Shown: one piece after another, positions 8,505-17,959 of the stretch
Numbering within the stretch: the stretch's first letter is position 1
Layout of the letters: every line of letters starts with the position of its first letter
Source of the DNA: CALINF01 sp039980455
Lineage (GTDB): Bacteria > Pseudomonadota > Gammaproteobacteria > Pseudomonadales > Halieaceae
Assembly (NCBI GenBank): GCA_039980455.1
Contig: JBDXCG010000004.1
Span: 186,001-250,000 of the forward strand
Direction of reading: 5' to 3'
Length of the DNA: 64,000 nt
Translations under genes and position numbers: made by a program
The notes under the pieces: model-generated
What the model was told of the DNA's origin: nothing
The model's input: the letters and a program-made list of their open reading frames with translations, nothing else
The model's database searches: none

Positions 8505-9886
8505 CGCCTTTCCAAGCCTGTCGTGGCTTCAGGCTCTCCACTCACGATCCGGGGCCTGAAGTGGGTATCTCGCAGCATCCGACGAATGCGTAAGCTCTCT
8601 CCCGAAGCCTCCTCAGGCATTTCCACAACCTCAGTGTTGTTGACATTGCCGCGCGCTGAAATGTCAAAGCGAACAGCCACCACCGCACGATCAGGCACTG
8701 CCCTATCCCTGCGCTGCAACCAGACGCCAGTCTCATCGGGTAGCTCCACAGGCTCTCCCAGCCACAGTTCTATTAACTCATCATGCTCGGATTCGCGCAG
8801 CAGTGTTATTGCAGTGCGATAAGACTCATTGGCACGTTTGAGCTCGCTATTCCACTGATACCAGTCACCCAGCTCAATCCACATGCCAGCACGCTGTTTC
8901 GCATCCATTGCCTCACTACGATCAATCTGGTCCATCAAGAGCCTGGAACCCAGGTTGACGCCAGCTCTCTGTATATACTCAATGCGCCGGCGAACCATGT
9001 CCTCCGAACTAATCAGTCCACCATGATTGGCACCAGAGAGAATCGGTTCCAGCTGATCTTCAATCGGCTCATCGCCAAGTAGGAGGTATAAGTGATGGAT
9101 TTGGCTGCTCACCAACTGTCTATACCAGGTTAGATTAAACTCTGGCGATTCGATCAGGGACGTGAGGATTCGCTCATTCACCTCATAAGTTTGTAACAGT
9201 CGATTGCGCGCTGTGCCATCCAAACGTGTGGTGTAGGCTTCACGCTGCCAACTCAGGTATTCGAAAATGGCGTCCATTTTGGCTTGTGTATATGGCGGCG
9301 CCCCAAGGCGCTGTAACCGGAAGAAATATTCGTAGCTGGCATCCAGTGCATAACGGTCATCTGTAGTTCGATACAAGTCCATCATCTGCCGCAGCACCGG
9401 AAGCTGGCGGGTATCAACCAATCCGTCATTCACTCGGGCAACATGTAGTGCGCGACGGTACACATCGATTGCTTCGTCGTTTTCGCCGATGGACAGATAG
9501 TATTTGCCGAGACTACTCAGCGGCTCAACGAGCCCATCTGCATAGGGGCCATCGCCACCTTCAACTTCTGCGATTTTGCTTTTAAAAGGAGCGGCATCAG
9601 GTTCGCTGGAAGGTGCATCGAGTTCGCGCCCTGACTCTGGATCAACACCGGGCGCCTCTCCATCACCAGAATCATCTTCGCTACCTTCGCGTTGCACACC
9701 AGCTAGGGCAGGCTCAGCCTCGTCTGATGGCACATAGCGAACGAAATCACGACCAAACATAGCGGGCAAATGTGCCAGTGCAGTTTCTGGCAGTAGAGCT
9801 AACAACAATAACAGCGCGCAGAGCCTGGGCAGTGCGTTGAACACCTCACGTATCCTCAACGAAGCTACCGGCATAAGCGCGTTCAT
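8486..9886 (-). CDS. Exported TPR protein with TonB-C-like tail
   Basis: A 466-residue protein with an N-terminal membrane or signal segment (LCALLLLLALLPETALA, about residues 22-39), an acidic low-complexity stretch (about 55-100), then helical TPR-like repeats, clearest at LGKYYLSIGENDEAIDVYRRAL (about 126-147) and ELGDWYQWNSELKRANESYRTA. The C-terminal 65 residues (VVAVRFDISARGNV onwards) resemble the TonB C-terminal fold, ending in a LERRYRL strand. It is likely periplasmic, in protein-protein interactions (inference). It starts 7 bp after sppA stops, so the two form an operon. Its 3' end overlaps the convergent decarboxylase by 19 bp. Confidence 0.8.
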   Translation of the reverse strand: MNALMPVASLRIREVFNALPRLCALLLLLALLPETALAHLPAMFGRDFVRYVPSDEAEPALAGVQREGSEDDSGDGEAPGVDPESGRELDAPSSEPDAAPFKSKIAEVEGGDGPYADGLVEPLSSLGKYYLSIGENDEAIDVYRRALHVARVNDGLVDTRQLPVLRQMMDLYRTTDDRYALDASYEYFFRLQRLGAPPYTQAKMDAIFEYLSWQREAYTTRLDGTARNRLLQTYEVNERILTSLIESPEFNLTWYRQLVSSQIHHLYLLLGDEPIEDQLEPILSGANHGGLISSEDMVRRRIEYIQRAGVNLGSRLLMDQIDRSEAMDAKQRAGMWIELGDWYQWNSELKRANESYRTAITLLRESEHDELIELWLGEPVELPDETGVWLQRRDRAVPDRAVVAVRFDISARGNVNNTEVVEMPEEASGESLRIRRMLRDTHFRPRIVSGEPEATTGLERRYRLID

Positions 9887-9893
9887 GTCACCG

Positions 9894-11723
9894 CTACAGT
9901 AATTCCACAGAGCACATCGTGCACATTACTGTTGCGCGAGGCTCGCTAATATTGACCAGTGTGTCCATCAGACTGGCCGCCTTTGCGGCAAACAGATTGA
10001 AGGAACTCTGGCCAACCTTGCCCGTCGCTATGGAAAAGCGGCGCAGAAAGGCCATCGCGGGAGACACCGGCTTAACCACATAACTGACTCTATAGTCTTC
10101 AAGCTCTGCTTGTGTTGCGGCAAACTCAATAGCGTCTTCCATGGTACCTAGCTGGTCAATCAATCCTAGCTCCAGCGCGCTGGGAGCCAGCCAGACACGA
10201 CCGCCTGCTATCGAGCGAATATAGTCCGGCTCCTTATCACGGCTCTGGGCAACCACATTGATAAAGCGCTGATAGGAACTGCTAGCCCACCGAGCAAAAA
10301 TGGCGTCCAGCTTCTCATCCACGGGGCGCGCTATACTCCAACCGGCGTTAGCGCTGGTCGTGACGCCATCTAGTTTTATCCCAATGTGGTCAAGTGCGTT
10401 TTCGACTGTTGGAAATGCCACCGCTACACCAATGGAGCCTGTGATAGTGGTTGGCTCGGCGAAAATCGCGTCAGCGGGCGTGCTCACCCAAACGCCACCG
10501 GATGCGGCTACATCACCCATGGACACGATGATAGGCAGCCCTTTACGAGAGGCCGCCTCAAGTTCATCGCGAATAATATCGCTGCCTAGTATCGATCCAC
10601 CGGGACTGTTGACGCGCATCACAATCGCCCGCGTTTTCTCACTCTCGTGGGCACGTCGAAGCAAAGGCGCGATGTCATCTGAACCCGCTACTCCAGGGGC
10701 TATCTCCCCGGTCTGAATCGCCCCCTCCACGAATACAACCGCTATCGAATCTTCGCTCGTCTGTTCCTCGACCGGCATCTGCGCCTGATAGGCTGACCAA
10801 CTAATATGAGGGTAGGTATCGCGCTCCTGATCCTCAGATTCGTCTTTGCCAAACTTCTCTATCATGAAGTCACGAAACTCAGGAAAAGTCTTGGTGCCAT
10901 CTATAATACTATTGCTGGTCGCATAGGTCAGGTTGTCGTAGCCAGCTTCTGTTAACAGCGGGATTACATGGTTGTCCGCAAGATCCTGAAATAGCTCTGG
11001 GCTAAGCTCGCGCGGCGTAGCCATCTGGTTCTTCATCGCGCTCCAGATGGGGCCGTAAAGCGCTGTGCGTTGTTCCCGGTCGGCGTCTGACATATCCGTG
11101 CGCGTAAATCCTTCAACGTACGATTTGTAGTCGCCTTGACTATAATTGTGAATCGTAATCTTGAGCTTGTCAGTCAGCTCCCTGGTGTAATCCCGATAGC
11201 CCCCCAGGCCACTGATCGCTACGGCACCTGATGGATGCACGTAGATTTCTTGCGCTTGCGCCGCCATCAGATAGGAGCTCGTCGTCAGGCTTTCGCTATA
11301 AGCAATAACCGACTTGCCAGACGCCTTGAGTGCTGCCAGCTCTTCGGCAATATTGAGGGCCGTACTCGCGCCAGAAAAAGAGGTATTACTGAAGTCCACC
11401 AGTACACCACCAAGTCGCTCATCCTGCGCTGCAGCGCGGATCAGCTTGATTAGATCTCGTGATTGGATCTGTTCTTCATCAGGTAGGGAAAACGGGAACT
11501 CCAGCTCCGAGGGGTAAACTTCCTGGTCTAGCACTACTCCCTCTGGATTCAGGATTAGCACCTTACCTGTGGGATCTTGCTCGCCCGGTAACTGACGCAG
11601 GGCGAATACAATCATACCCACCACGTAAACGAGAACCAGTAGAGTGAACAGGTTGACGGTCCAGATACGAATACTCGTTAAGACACTTCCCAATCTGGCA
11701 AAAAAAGACTTCACAACAACCAC
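9894..11723 (-). CDS. sppA: Signal peptide peptidase SppA, long form
   Basis: A 609-residue inner-membrane protease with one N-terminal helix (about 22-42) and two tandem S49 domains, as in the E. coli 67-kDa form. The Ser-Lys dyad is visible: K200 in GDYKSYVEGF in the first half and S408 in GDVAASGGVW in the second. The enzyme digests cleaved signal peptides within the membrane. The start is GTG 11723; a second GTG three codons later is also possible. It is upstream of, and nearly contiguous with, the exported TPR gene, which suggests a shared envelope role. Confidence 0.95.
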   Translation of the reverse strand: MVVVKSFFARLGSVLTSIRIWTVNLFTLLVLVYVVGMIVFALRQLPGEQDPTGKVLILNPEGVVLDQEVYPSELEFPFSLPDEEQIQSRDLIKLIRAAAQDERLGGVLVDFSNTSFSGASTALNIAEELAALKASGKSVIAYSESLTTSSYLMAAQAQEIYVHPSGAVAISGLGGYRDYTRELTDKLKITIHNYSQGDYKSYVEGFTRTDMSDADREQRTALYGPIWSAMKNQMATPRELSPELFQDLADNHVIPLLTEAGYDNLTYATSNSIIDGTKTFPEFRDFMIEKFGKDESEDQERDTYPHISWSAYQAQMPVEEQTSEDSIAVVFVEGAIQTGEIAPGVAGSDDIAPLLRRAHESEKTRAIVMRVNSPGGSILGSDIIRDELEAASRKGLPIIVSMGDVAASGGVWVSTPADAIFAEPTTITGSIGVAVAFPTVENALDHIGIKLDGVTTSANAGWSIARPVDEKLDAIFARWASSSYQRFINVVAQSRDKEPDYIRSIAGGRVWLAPSALELGLIDQLGTMEDAIEFAATQAELEDYRVSYVVKPVSPAMAFLRRFSIATGKVGQSSFNLFAAKAASLMDTLVNISEPRATVMCTMCSVELL

Positions 11724-11888
11724 CGCTATCTAAGGATGAACGCTGAGTATACCGGTACTTGAGCTCGAAATTCAGCGCTCTCATCGCATGCTTGGGTCAA
11801 TTCACCGTAAAGCCTAAAGCGCTTCTCACACGACGCGACCCGGTCTTAACGTTATGATTAGGTCTTTCACTTAAGTTGTAGAACTGAC

Positions 11889-12500
11889 ATGCATTCAGTC
11901 AACACTCCTTTCGGCGCGCTACAGCCCTCAAAAATCGTCTGTGTAGGACGCAACTACGCAGCACATATCGCTGAATTGGGTAACGAGACACCCAGCGACA
12001 TGGTGATTTTCAATAAACCCAATTCGGCCATTTCTCAACAGTTATACGCAAATCTGGGTGAACCTCTGCACTACGAAGGCGAGATCGCATTTTTGGTCAT
12101 CAATCAAACCCTGGCAGGCGTAGGCTTCGGGCTGGACTTGACCAAACGCACGTTGCAGAGCTCACTAAAAGCCAAGGGGCTGCCATGGGAGCGCTCCAAA
12201 GGGTTTGATGGCGCAGCGTTATTCAGTGAATTTGTCTCATGTCCTAAGGACCAATTGGGGTTAGAGGTAATGCTGAGTGTTAACGGAGAGGTGCGGCAAC
12301 ACGGTGGAGTAGAACTGATGATGTATAAGCCGCTATATGTGCTGTCACAACTACAGCAATTCATGTCTCTGGAAGACGGCGATATCATTATGACAGGCAC
12401 ACCCGCAGGCGTAGGTGAAGTCATGTGTGGAGATCTATTCGAGGGATCCATTTTGAATAATGGCGAGCCTCTGGTAGAGCAATCCTGGCAAGCCAGTTAA
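11889..12500 (+). CDS. Fumarylacetoacetate hydrolase family protein
   Basis: A 203-residue single-domain FAH protein, close in length to E. coli YcgM. CVGRNYAAHIAELGN is the N-terminal signature, HYEGEIAF carries metal-binding acidic residues, and GDIIMTGTPAGVG closes the active site. Relatives cleave acylpyruvates or isomerise ring-cleavage products, or act as oxaloacetate tautomerases. The neighbours do not point to one pathway. It is cytoplasmic and metal-dependent. It stands alone, divergent from sppA. Confidence 0.88.
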   Translation: MHSVNTPFGALQPSKIVCVGRNYAAHIAELGNETPSDMVIFNKPNSAISQQLYANLGEPLHYEGEIAFLVINQTLAGVGFGLDLTKRTLQSSLKAKGLPWERSKGFDGAALFSEFVSCPKDQLGLEVMLSVNGEVRQHGGVELMMYKPLYVLSQLQQFMSLEDGDIIMTGTPAGVGEVMCGDLFEGSILNNGEPLVEQSWQAS

Positions 12501-12584
12501 CCGTTGATCTCTTCACTACTATTCACGATTGTTAAGTAGCCGAATTTGAAGTAGCTTAGCTGGTATCCCTACGAGTGGGAGACT

Positions 12585-13136
12585 ATGCAGCCAATACTTA
12601 AGTTGGATCTTGCTGGACAACCCCGCGGTTGGCTCAGCATACACGAGGCAATTTCTGCCTACGCCAAAGGCGATGTCGTATATGGCATCGGGGATGTCCT
12701 TCCCCCGGTTTTCGGTGGCATTCAACGTCTCAGCGGTCTGCGCTCTCGAATCGACCTGCAACCAATCATTGCCCTGCAAGGTCGTATTGTGCAGGGCTTC
12801 ACTCCCCCGCTCTGTAATCGAACTCTATTTCGCCGCGATGATCATCGTTGCTTATATTGCGGTCAACGACACACTCGCTCAGAGCTCACTCGGGATCATG
12901 TCATGCCTGTGTCACGTGGAGGCAGAGACCGCTGGGAGAATGTGGTTGCCGCCTGCAAACGATGCAACTGGCAGAAAGACAACCTCACCCCTGAGGAAGC
13001 TGGCATGCCACTTCTGGCGGTGCCATTTAGACCCAACCCATTTGAGTGGCACTTTCTGGCTAAAGACAGAATTCTGGCTGATCAGATGGACTACTTGTCC
13101 AAGCAGTTCAAAGCAAAGCGTGCCTGGGCCAACTAG
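12585..13136 (+). CDS. HNH endonuclease-fold protein
   Basis: A 183-residue protein with a complete HNH/zinc module at about residues 88-130: C89-x2-C92, D104-H105 in LTRDHVMPVSRGG, N119 in the DRWENVV stretch and C124-x2-C127. The first 80 residues form a separate beta-rich domain that I do not recognise. Free-standing HNH proteins of this size are common in Gammaproteobacteria and are not linked to mobile DNA here: no integrase, methylase or phage gene is nearby. The role is probably DNA processing or repair, unproven. The start ATG 12585 follows GGGAG. Confidence 0.85.
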   Translation: MQPILKLDLAGQPRGWLSIHEAISAYAKGDVVYGIGDVLPPVFGGIQRLSGLRSRIDLQPIIALQGRIVQGFTPPLCNRTLFRRDDHRCLYCGQRHTRSELTRDHVMPVSRGGRDRWENVVAACKRCNWQKDNLTPEEAGMPLLAVPFRPNPFEWHFLAKDRILADQMDYLSKQFKAKRAWAN

Positions 13137-13168
13137 CGAAATTCTATTTCGAGATGGCCAAGAGGGAG

Positions 13169-14377
13169 CTAAACCTTAACCGGCGGCGCTTCTTCTACAC
13201 TGAACTTGCTGTCCAGATAAATCCTGTAACAGAGCTGGGCCAGCATCACCGCCGCGACTATTCTGACCATGTTTGCGCCGGTGAAGTGATCCGATACCAA
13301 ACCGACCACCGCAATAAGGGCAGCGGCCACCAAGTTGCCAGTCAGCCGAGCCGATCGATAACGCTGCCCCCTCCCAAACTGTAACCCCAAGTCTATGATG
13401 ACCAGCGACAGGAAATAGAGGACCAGAGACGAAATGTACAGCAGGCGATATTCTTCAGGCAAAGCGAAACTGTGTGCATCTACGTCGACAAGGAACAGCT
13501 TTTTGGCTGAAACCCCGGCAGCGACCAGACCGACTGTCAGTGGCAGGTGCCCGTAGACCCAAGCCATGGCTCGCCGGTCGTTAGCGGTATTCAATGAGGC
13601 ACTCGGCAGGCCGGTAAAGTACAACCACCAGAGCACAAAGATCACCACCAAGCCGGCCCCTCCATAGGTAAGCTGTTCTGCGCCAACATCGTACCCTTCA
13701 GTGACACTCAGAAACTTGATGAAGGATTCGCCCATTACAATGATGATGAATACCCCAAATCGCTCGGTAATATGATGACTGTCGATAGCCCACTTTTTCC
13801 GATAGGGCCGAATCCCGGGCAGCTTGGGAACGGCGAGTTCGACACTGATCCCTACAAGCCAGCAAAGCCATTGATATTCCCCGGAGACGAAAAGCGATAG
13901 CGCCCAGAACGCGGCGCCCAATGTAAAGCCTGCAGCATATCTTCCAGTGAATTTACGGCTCTCAGGAACAGAGAGCATGGCTCTGATGTACATTAAAACG
14001 AGCACCAGCCGCGTCACAATGTAAGAGATGGTGAACTGCCTACCGAGCTCCCCGAATGCTTCACTGAGACTGAGCCCCATAATCGCAATCGCGGAAATCT
14101 GGATAAACGTCAGAATTCTATGTGGCAGATCGTCCACCACAAAACGGTTCTGAAAAAATGCCATTCCAGACCACGCCCACCAGATCGCCGTGACCATGAT
14201 CAAGAATTGACAGACGCCTACTACCGACAGGTGGTCGCCCAGAAAATTACCTAACTGAATGAAAGTCGCGACATAAACAAGATCATAGAAAAGCTCAAGC
14301 CAGCTGACAGAACGCTGACTGTGAGATTGAAATTTGATATCTCGAAAATATCGCGGGGGATTCAATAGTCCTGACAT
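13169..14377 (-). CDS. Low temperature requirement protein A (LtrA) family
   Basis: A 402-residue integral membrane protein with about ten to twelve predicted helices. The opening SVSWLELFYDLVYVATFIQLG matches the LtrA family signature, and HHITERFGVFIIIVMGESFIK is the second conserved block. LtrA was first described in Listeria as needed for growth in the cold; its activity is not known. It is convergent with the HNH gene (32 bp apart) and lies about 80 bp downstream of the mltF-like gene on the same strand. Confidence 0.9.
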   Translation of the reverse strand: MSGLLNPPRYFRDIKFQSHSQRSVSWLELFYDLVYVATFIQLGNFLGDHLSVVGVCQFLIMVTAIWWAWSGMAFFQNRFVVDDLPHRILTFIQISAIAIMGLSLSEAFGELGRQFTISYIVTRLVLVLMYIRAMLSVPESRKFTGRYAAGFTLGAAFWALSLFVSGEYQWLCWLVGISVELAVPKLPGIRPYRKKWAIDSHHITERFGVFIIIVMGESFIKFLSVTEGYDVGAEQLTYGGAGLVVIFVLWWLYFTGLPSASLNTANDRRAMAWVYGHLPLTVGLVAAGVSAKKLFLVDVDAHSFALPEEYRLLYISSLVLYFLSLVIIDLGLQFGRGQRYRSARLTGNLVAAALIAVVGLVSDHFTGANMVRIVAAVMLAQLCYRIYLDSKFSVEEAPPVKV

Positions 14378-14459
14378 CGAATGAACCTTGCAGGGAGAAT
14401 TCGGAGTTTGAAGATACTACTGCCGCCGCCCATTTCAACGAGCCAAACTATATACCTCA

Positions 14460-15893
14460 CTACAAGGCTGCCAGTTCCCACGCCTGCGGCGTGATGGTTG
14501 AATTCTCAAGAGCAAGCTTATACGCCACCCAATATTTAAGAATATTACCGACATAGTGCACAGGCTCGCGACCAACGCGCTGGGCCGCTACCTTTTCAAC
14601 GTTATCAAACCAAATGTTTGGATCCAGGCCTTGGCGGGCAGTTTCCTTGCGCAGCCTACTGATACGGCCCGGACCAGCATTATATGAGGCAAAAGTGAAT
14701 AGAACCCGGTCCAGCTGATCCATACCGGGGTCACTAAAATAGCGATCTCGGATAAAGCGTAGGTACTTTACGCCAGCATGAATGTTGTTTTCGATTTTGG
14801 TGACATCTCTAATATTTACGTTCTTGTCACGCGCCGTACTGGGTTTGATTTGCATAATGCCTACCGCGCCCGAAGAGCTTCGTGCTTTGGGTTCCAAGCG
14901 AGACTCCTGATAGGCCAATGCCAACAGCATGAGCCAGTCAAAGTCGTATTGCTTGGCGTAGGTTTTAAAGTAATCCTGAACTGCTTCCAGCTTCTCTAGC
15001 TCTTCGCTAGCCAATGCGCCATGAACATACTCTGTATCCTCTAGATAGCGCTCGAATACAATATTGCCAAACATCGTGCCTTTCCGATGTTTCTTTAGAA
15101 AGCCATTCACCATCTCCATCAGCTCGGGACTGTCTTTGCGCATAGCCCAGCCAATTTTACCGCCCTCGCGTACAGCAACTTGCGACTGTACTTGCAGATT
15201 CTTGAATATTTTTTGCCAAAAATAGGCTTTGTGCGAGTCTACGATAACGGCAGGGATCAATCCGGCATTCACCATTTCCAGAAGGTCTTCATCTTCTAAA
15301 AACTCATCCACGATTACATAATCCGCTGGCTTTCGCCCAGACATGACTAACGCATTATTGGCGCGCATAAGACTGGGGAAGTAGCTACTGCTGGCGCGAA
15401 TATGAATACGCTGACCACTGAGAGAGGTAAGCTCGCCAGCGCTGCTGTGCGTAACCAGTAACTCCTGAACATCCGTCAGCACCGGTGTTGAAAAGTCGAC
15501 CCGATATGCGCGATTGTCGGTGATCGTCATATTAGTCACAGCCAGATCACCCATGCCATTTTCGAGGGCGGGGATAACCTGATCGCGATTCACTGGAATA
15601 AACACGATGTCGAGTTTGAGCGTGCCCGTTTTAAGCCTGCGATTCAGATACTGCTCAAACTGAACCAGGGTATCGTGGGACAGTCCTCTGGGTTCCAGAC
15701 CATCAAAAAAGTAGCCCGTGCGGCTAGGCACAACCAATGCGCGCAGAACGCCCCGCTCGCGAATGCCGGTGAAGTCACCATGCCACGGAGCCATCATCCG
15801 TTCTATTGGATCTGTCGCCCGCACAGAACCACTCATGATCAGAGCAAACAAGATCATGAGGCAACGGGTAGCATTGGAATAGTGCGATAGCAT
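14460..15893 (-). CDS. MltF-like membrane-bound lytic transglycosylase
   Basis: From ATG 15893 the protein has 477 residues: an N-terminal signal or anchor (MILFALIMSGSVRA), a solute-binding-like (SBP_bac_3) domain with LKLDIVFIPVNRDQVIPAL and MGDLAVTNMTIT, and a C-terminal SLT domain. The catalytic Glu is in LALAYQESRL, followed by SSGAVGIMQIKPSTA and FASYNAGPGRI. It cleaves peptidoglycan glycan strands in the periplasm. The frame stays open to 16082, but that would overlap the divergent MoxR gene and add a non-signal extension, so the internal ATG is preferred. The divergence from the Bat operon makes co-regulation plausible. Confidence 0.88.
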   Translation of the reverse strand: MLSHYSNATRCLMILFALIMSGSVRATDPIERMMAPWHGDFTGIRERGVLRALVVPSRTGYFFDGLEPRGLSHDTLVQFEQYLNRRLKTGTLKLDIVFIPVNRDQVIPALENGMGDLAVTNMTITDNRAYRVDFSTPVLTDVQELLVTHSSAGELTSLSGQRIHIRASSSYFPSLMRANNALVMSGRKPADYVIVDEFLEDEDLLEMVNAGLIPAVIVDSHKAYFWQKIFKNLQVQSQVAVREGGKIGWAMRKDSPELMEMVNGFLKKHRKGTMFGNIVFERYLEDTEYVHGALASEELEKLEAVQDYFKTYAKQYDFDWLMLLALAYQESRLEPKARSSSGAVGIMQIKPSTARDKNVNIRDVTKIENNIHAGVKYLRFIRDRYFSDPGMDQLDRVLFTFASYNAGPGRISRLRKETARQGLDPNIWFDNVEKVAAQRVGREPVHYVGNILKYWVAYKLALENSTITPQAWELAAL

Positions 15894-15991
15894 TGACGGG
15901 AGCAGAACGGCAAGCCTGTGCCAAAAAGGGATGGATAGACTATACAGTGTGGCCTGTTGCTTGTGTACTGTGCTAGTTAGAGCACCGTGAG

Positions 15992-15997
15992 TATAAT
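15992..15997 (+). promoter_or_regulatory. Candidate -10 box for the moxR-bat operon
   Basis: A perfect TATAAT in the divergent gap, about 50 bp before the moxR start. The sequence 17 bp upstream (TGTGCT) is a poor -35, so an activator may be needed or another promoter may be used. The call rests on the -10 match and position only. Confidence 0.35.
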
Positions 15998-16047
15998 CAT
16001 CTATTCGTGTCGATACTCCATCGGCGCAAGCGCAAAGGAGACATCTC

Positions 16048-17016
16048 TTGTCCAGCGAACAGCACAGCGCCATACACTCCATGATGGCTCAGATGAGCCG
16101 CTCAGTAATAGGTCAGGAGGAAGTCGTGAAGACTCTGACACTGGCACTGCTTTGCAATGGCAATGTATTACTAGAGGGCTTACCCGGCACGGCCAAGACA
16201 CGATCGATCAAAACGCTTTCGAAGGTACTGAATGCCAAGCTCGGAAGAATACAGTTCACGCCCGACCTTTTACCATCAGACGTAACTGGAAACGAAATTT
16301 ATCAGGATAACCAGGGAAAATCGGAGTTGAGTTTTCAACCCGGACCTATCTTTAGCGAACTGGTATTGGCAGATGAAATTAACCGGGCACCCGCCAAAGT
16401 GCAGTCTGCGCTGCTCGAAGCGATGGAGGAACGTCAGGTGACCGTCGCCGGCAAAACCTACACGCTGCCACCGCTGTTTATGGTGCTTGCTACCCAAAAC
16501 CCTATCGAACAAGAAGGCACCTACCCCTTACCAGAGGCACAGATGGACCGCTTCTTGATGAAAATCCGGGTGGACTACCCCGATACGTCAGCGGAATTGG
16601 AAATCGTGCACCTCCTGCAGGCCGAGGAAGGCCAGGCGCCGGCGAGTTTAGACATGATAGGCCAGGACAATATCTTTACTGCGCGCGAGCAAATTCAGAA
16701 TATGCAGATTGCGCCAGCTGTGGAGCAATACCTGGTTGATCTGGTAATGGCCACGCGCAACCCTGGTGCGCTTTCAGAAGATCTGGCTCATTGGATTACA
16801 ACCGGCTCCAGCCCGCGGGCCAGCATTGCGTTGCATCGCACCTGTCGCGCAAACGCATGGCTGGAGGGCCGCGATCATGTCTTGCCTGAGGACGTACAAT
16901 CTATACTGCATGCCATCATGCGCCATCGATTGATCCTCAGCTATGACGCGCTTGCCGATAACATAACTCCGGATCAGGTTATCGACGAGATTCTGCGTCA
17001 GGTTGCCGTGGCCTGA
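16048..17016 (+). CDS. MoxR-family AAA+ ATPase
   Basis: A 322-residue AAA+ ATPase. Walker A is GLPGTAKT at about 45-52, Walker B is LVLADEINRAP, and sensor region ATQNPIEQEGTYPLPEAQMDRF follows, all diagnostic of MoxR. MoxR proteins act as chaperones that assemble or activate partners carrying VWA domains, and two VWA proteins are encoded just downstream. The start is TTG 16048, with AAAGGAG seven bases before it. It is cytoplasmic, and is the first gene of a six-gene run with overlaps or gaps of only a few bases. Confidence 0.95.
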   Translation: MSSEQHSAIHSMMAQMSRSVIGQEEVVKTLTLALLCNGNVLLEGLPGTAKTRSIKTLSKVLNAKLGRIQFTPDLLPSDVTGNEIYQDNQGKSELSFQPGPIFSELVLADEINRAPAKVQSALLEAMEERQVTVAGKTYTLPPLFMVLATQNPIEQEGTYPLPEAQMDRFLMKIRVDYPDTSAELEIVHLLQAEEGQAPASLDMIGQDNIFTAREQIQNMQIAPAVEQYLVDLVMATRNPGALSEDLAHWITTGSSPRASIALHRTCRANAWLEGRDHVLPEDVQSILHAIMRHRLILSYDALADNITPDQVIDEILRQVAVA

Positions 17017-17023
17017 GGCCATC

Positions 17024-17959
17024 ATGCACTCTGATGATCCACAGGTTTATACCTCCCTTAAGGCGCTAGTAAAGCTTCGCTATAGCGCTCATGGCTTCAG
17101 CTATCTCCCCGTGCAGCCAATTCGCTCACTGCTAAGCGGCCGCAAACGTTCACGCCTACGCGGCCGCGGCCTGGATTTCGATGAGTTAAGACACTATCGC
17201 CCTGGCGATGATATTCGCACCATGGACTGGCGCGTAACCAATCGCACGGGCAAACCCCATGTCCGTGTATACACCGAAGAGCGCGACAGGCCCGTCTACA
17301 TCGTTGTTGACCAACGACTGCCCATGTTTTTTGGCAGTCAGGAGAAGATGAAGTCAGTTATAGCGGCAGAAGTCGCAGCTCTCACTGCATGGCGTGTACT
17401 CAGTGTTGGGGACCGTGTGGGTTGCGTGATGTTCAACGACAGCAAACAGCTGGAATTCAGCCCTAGCCGTGGCGAGCGCAAGGTGATGGCCTGGCTGGGT
17501 CAGCTGGCCGCGATGAACCAATCGTTGTCTGTCGGCGAAGCCACCAAGAGTAATCCAGCAGCCCTTCTGGACGCATTGCATCGGCTCCAAAGCTGTATCG
17601 GGCACGACTACCTCATTGTCATCGTCTCTGACTTCTATGGCTGGGATGACAAGGTAATGCACGCTTTGCGGCAGTTGCGCGAGCACAACGATATCGTCTG
17701 CAGTCTGATTTACGACCCTCTGGAAAGCAGTATCGCAGACGCAAGACAACTGGTTGTCAGTGACGGGCGCTATCAGCTGGAAATCGACCCCGACCGACAC
17801 GGCCTCGGCGACCGCTTCGAGGAACGCTTTAAGGGCTCCCTGTCAAAAGTCCGCGCAGACCTCAAAAAGTATGATATCCCGGTGTTGCCTGTACAGACTG
17901 TTGGCGATGTGACGCATCAGTTACGTGAGCAACTGGGCGGACGCAGAGGGTTGCCATGA
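17024..17959 (+). CDS. DUF58 domain protein of the Bat operon
   Basis: A 311-residue cytoplasmic protein. RGLDFDELRHYRPGDDIRTMDW is the DUF58 signature, preceded by a short SGRKRSRLRGRG basic stretch, and YIVVDQR opens a VWA-like fold (its metal site is not canonical). DUF58 proteins regularly sit between moxR and batA. ATG 17024 is taken in preference to an upstream TTG (17003) that would overlap moxR. Its stop overlaps the next start as ATGA, so translation is coupled. Confidence 0.9.
   Translation: MHSDDPQVYTSLKALVKLRYSAHGFSYLPVQPIRSLLSGRKRSRLRGRGLDFDELRHYRPGDDIRTMDWRVTNRTGKPHVRVYTEERDRPVYIVVDQRLPMFFGSQEKMKSVIAAEVAALTAWRVLSVGDRVGCVMFNDSKQLEFSPSRGERKVMAWLGQLAAMNQSLSVGEATKSNPAALLDALHRLQSCIGHDYLIVIVSDFYGWDDKVMHALRQLREHNDIVCSLIYDPLESSIADARQLVVSDGRYQLEIDPDRHGLGDRFEERFKGSLSKVRADLKKYDIPVLPVQTVGDVTHQLREQLGGRRGLP

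Noticed and set aside
12585..13136. HNH gene as part of a mobile or defence element
   Set aside because: No integrase, methylase, toxin, repeat or composition change is visible around it.
12610..13179. 189-codon frame overlapping the HNH gene
   Set aside because: The HNH frame has complete Cys/His motifs and a good ribosome-binding site; this one is an offset-frame shadow.
15894..16082. N-terminal extension of the mltF-like frame
   Set aside because: It would overlap the moxR start and place 63 non-signal residues before the clear signal segment.
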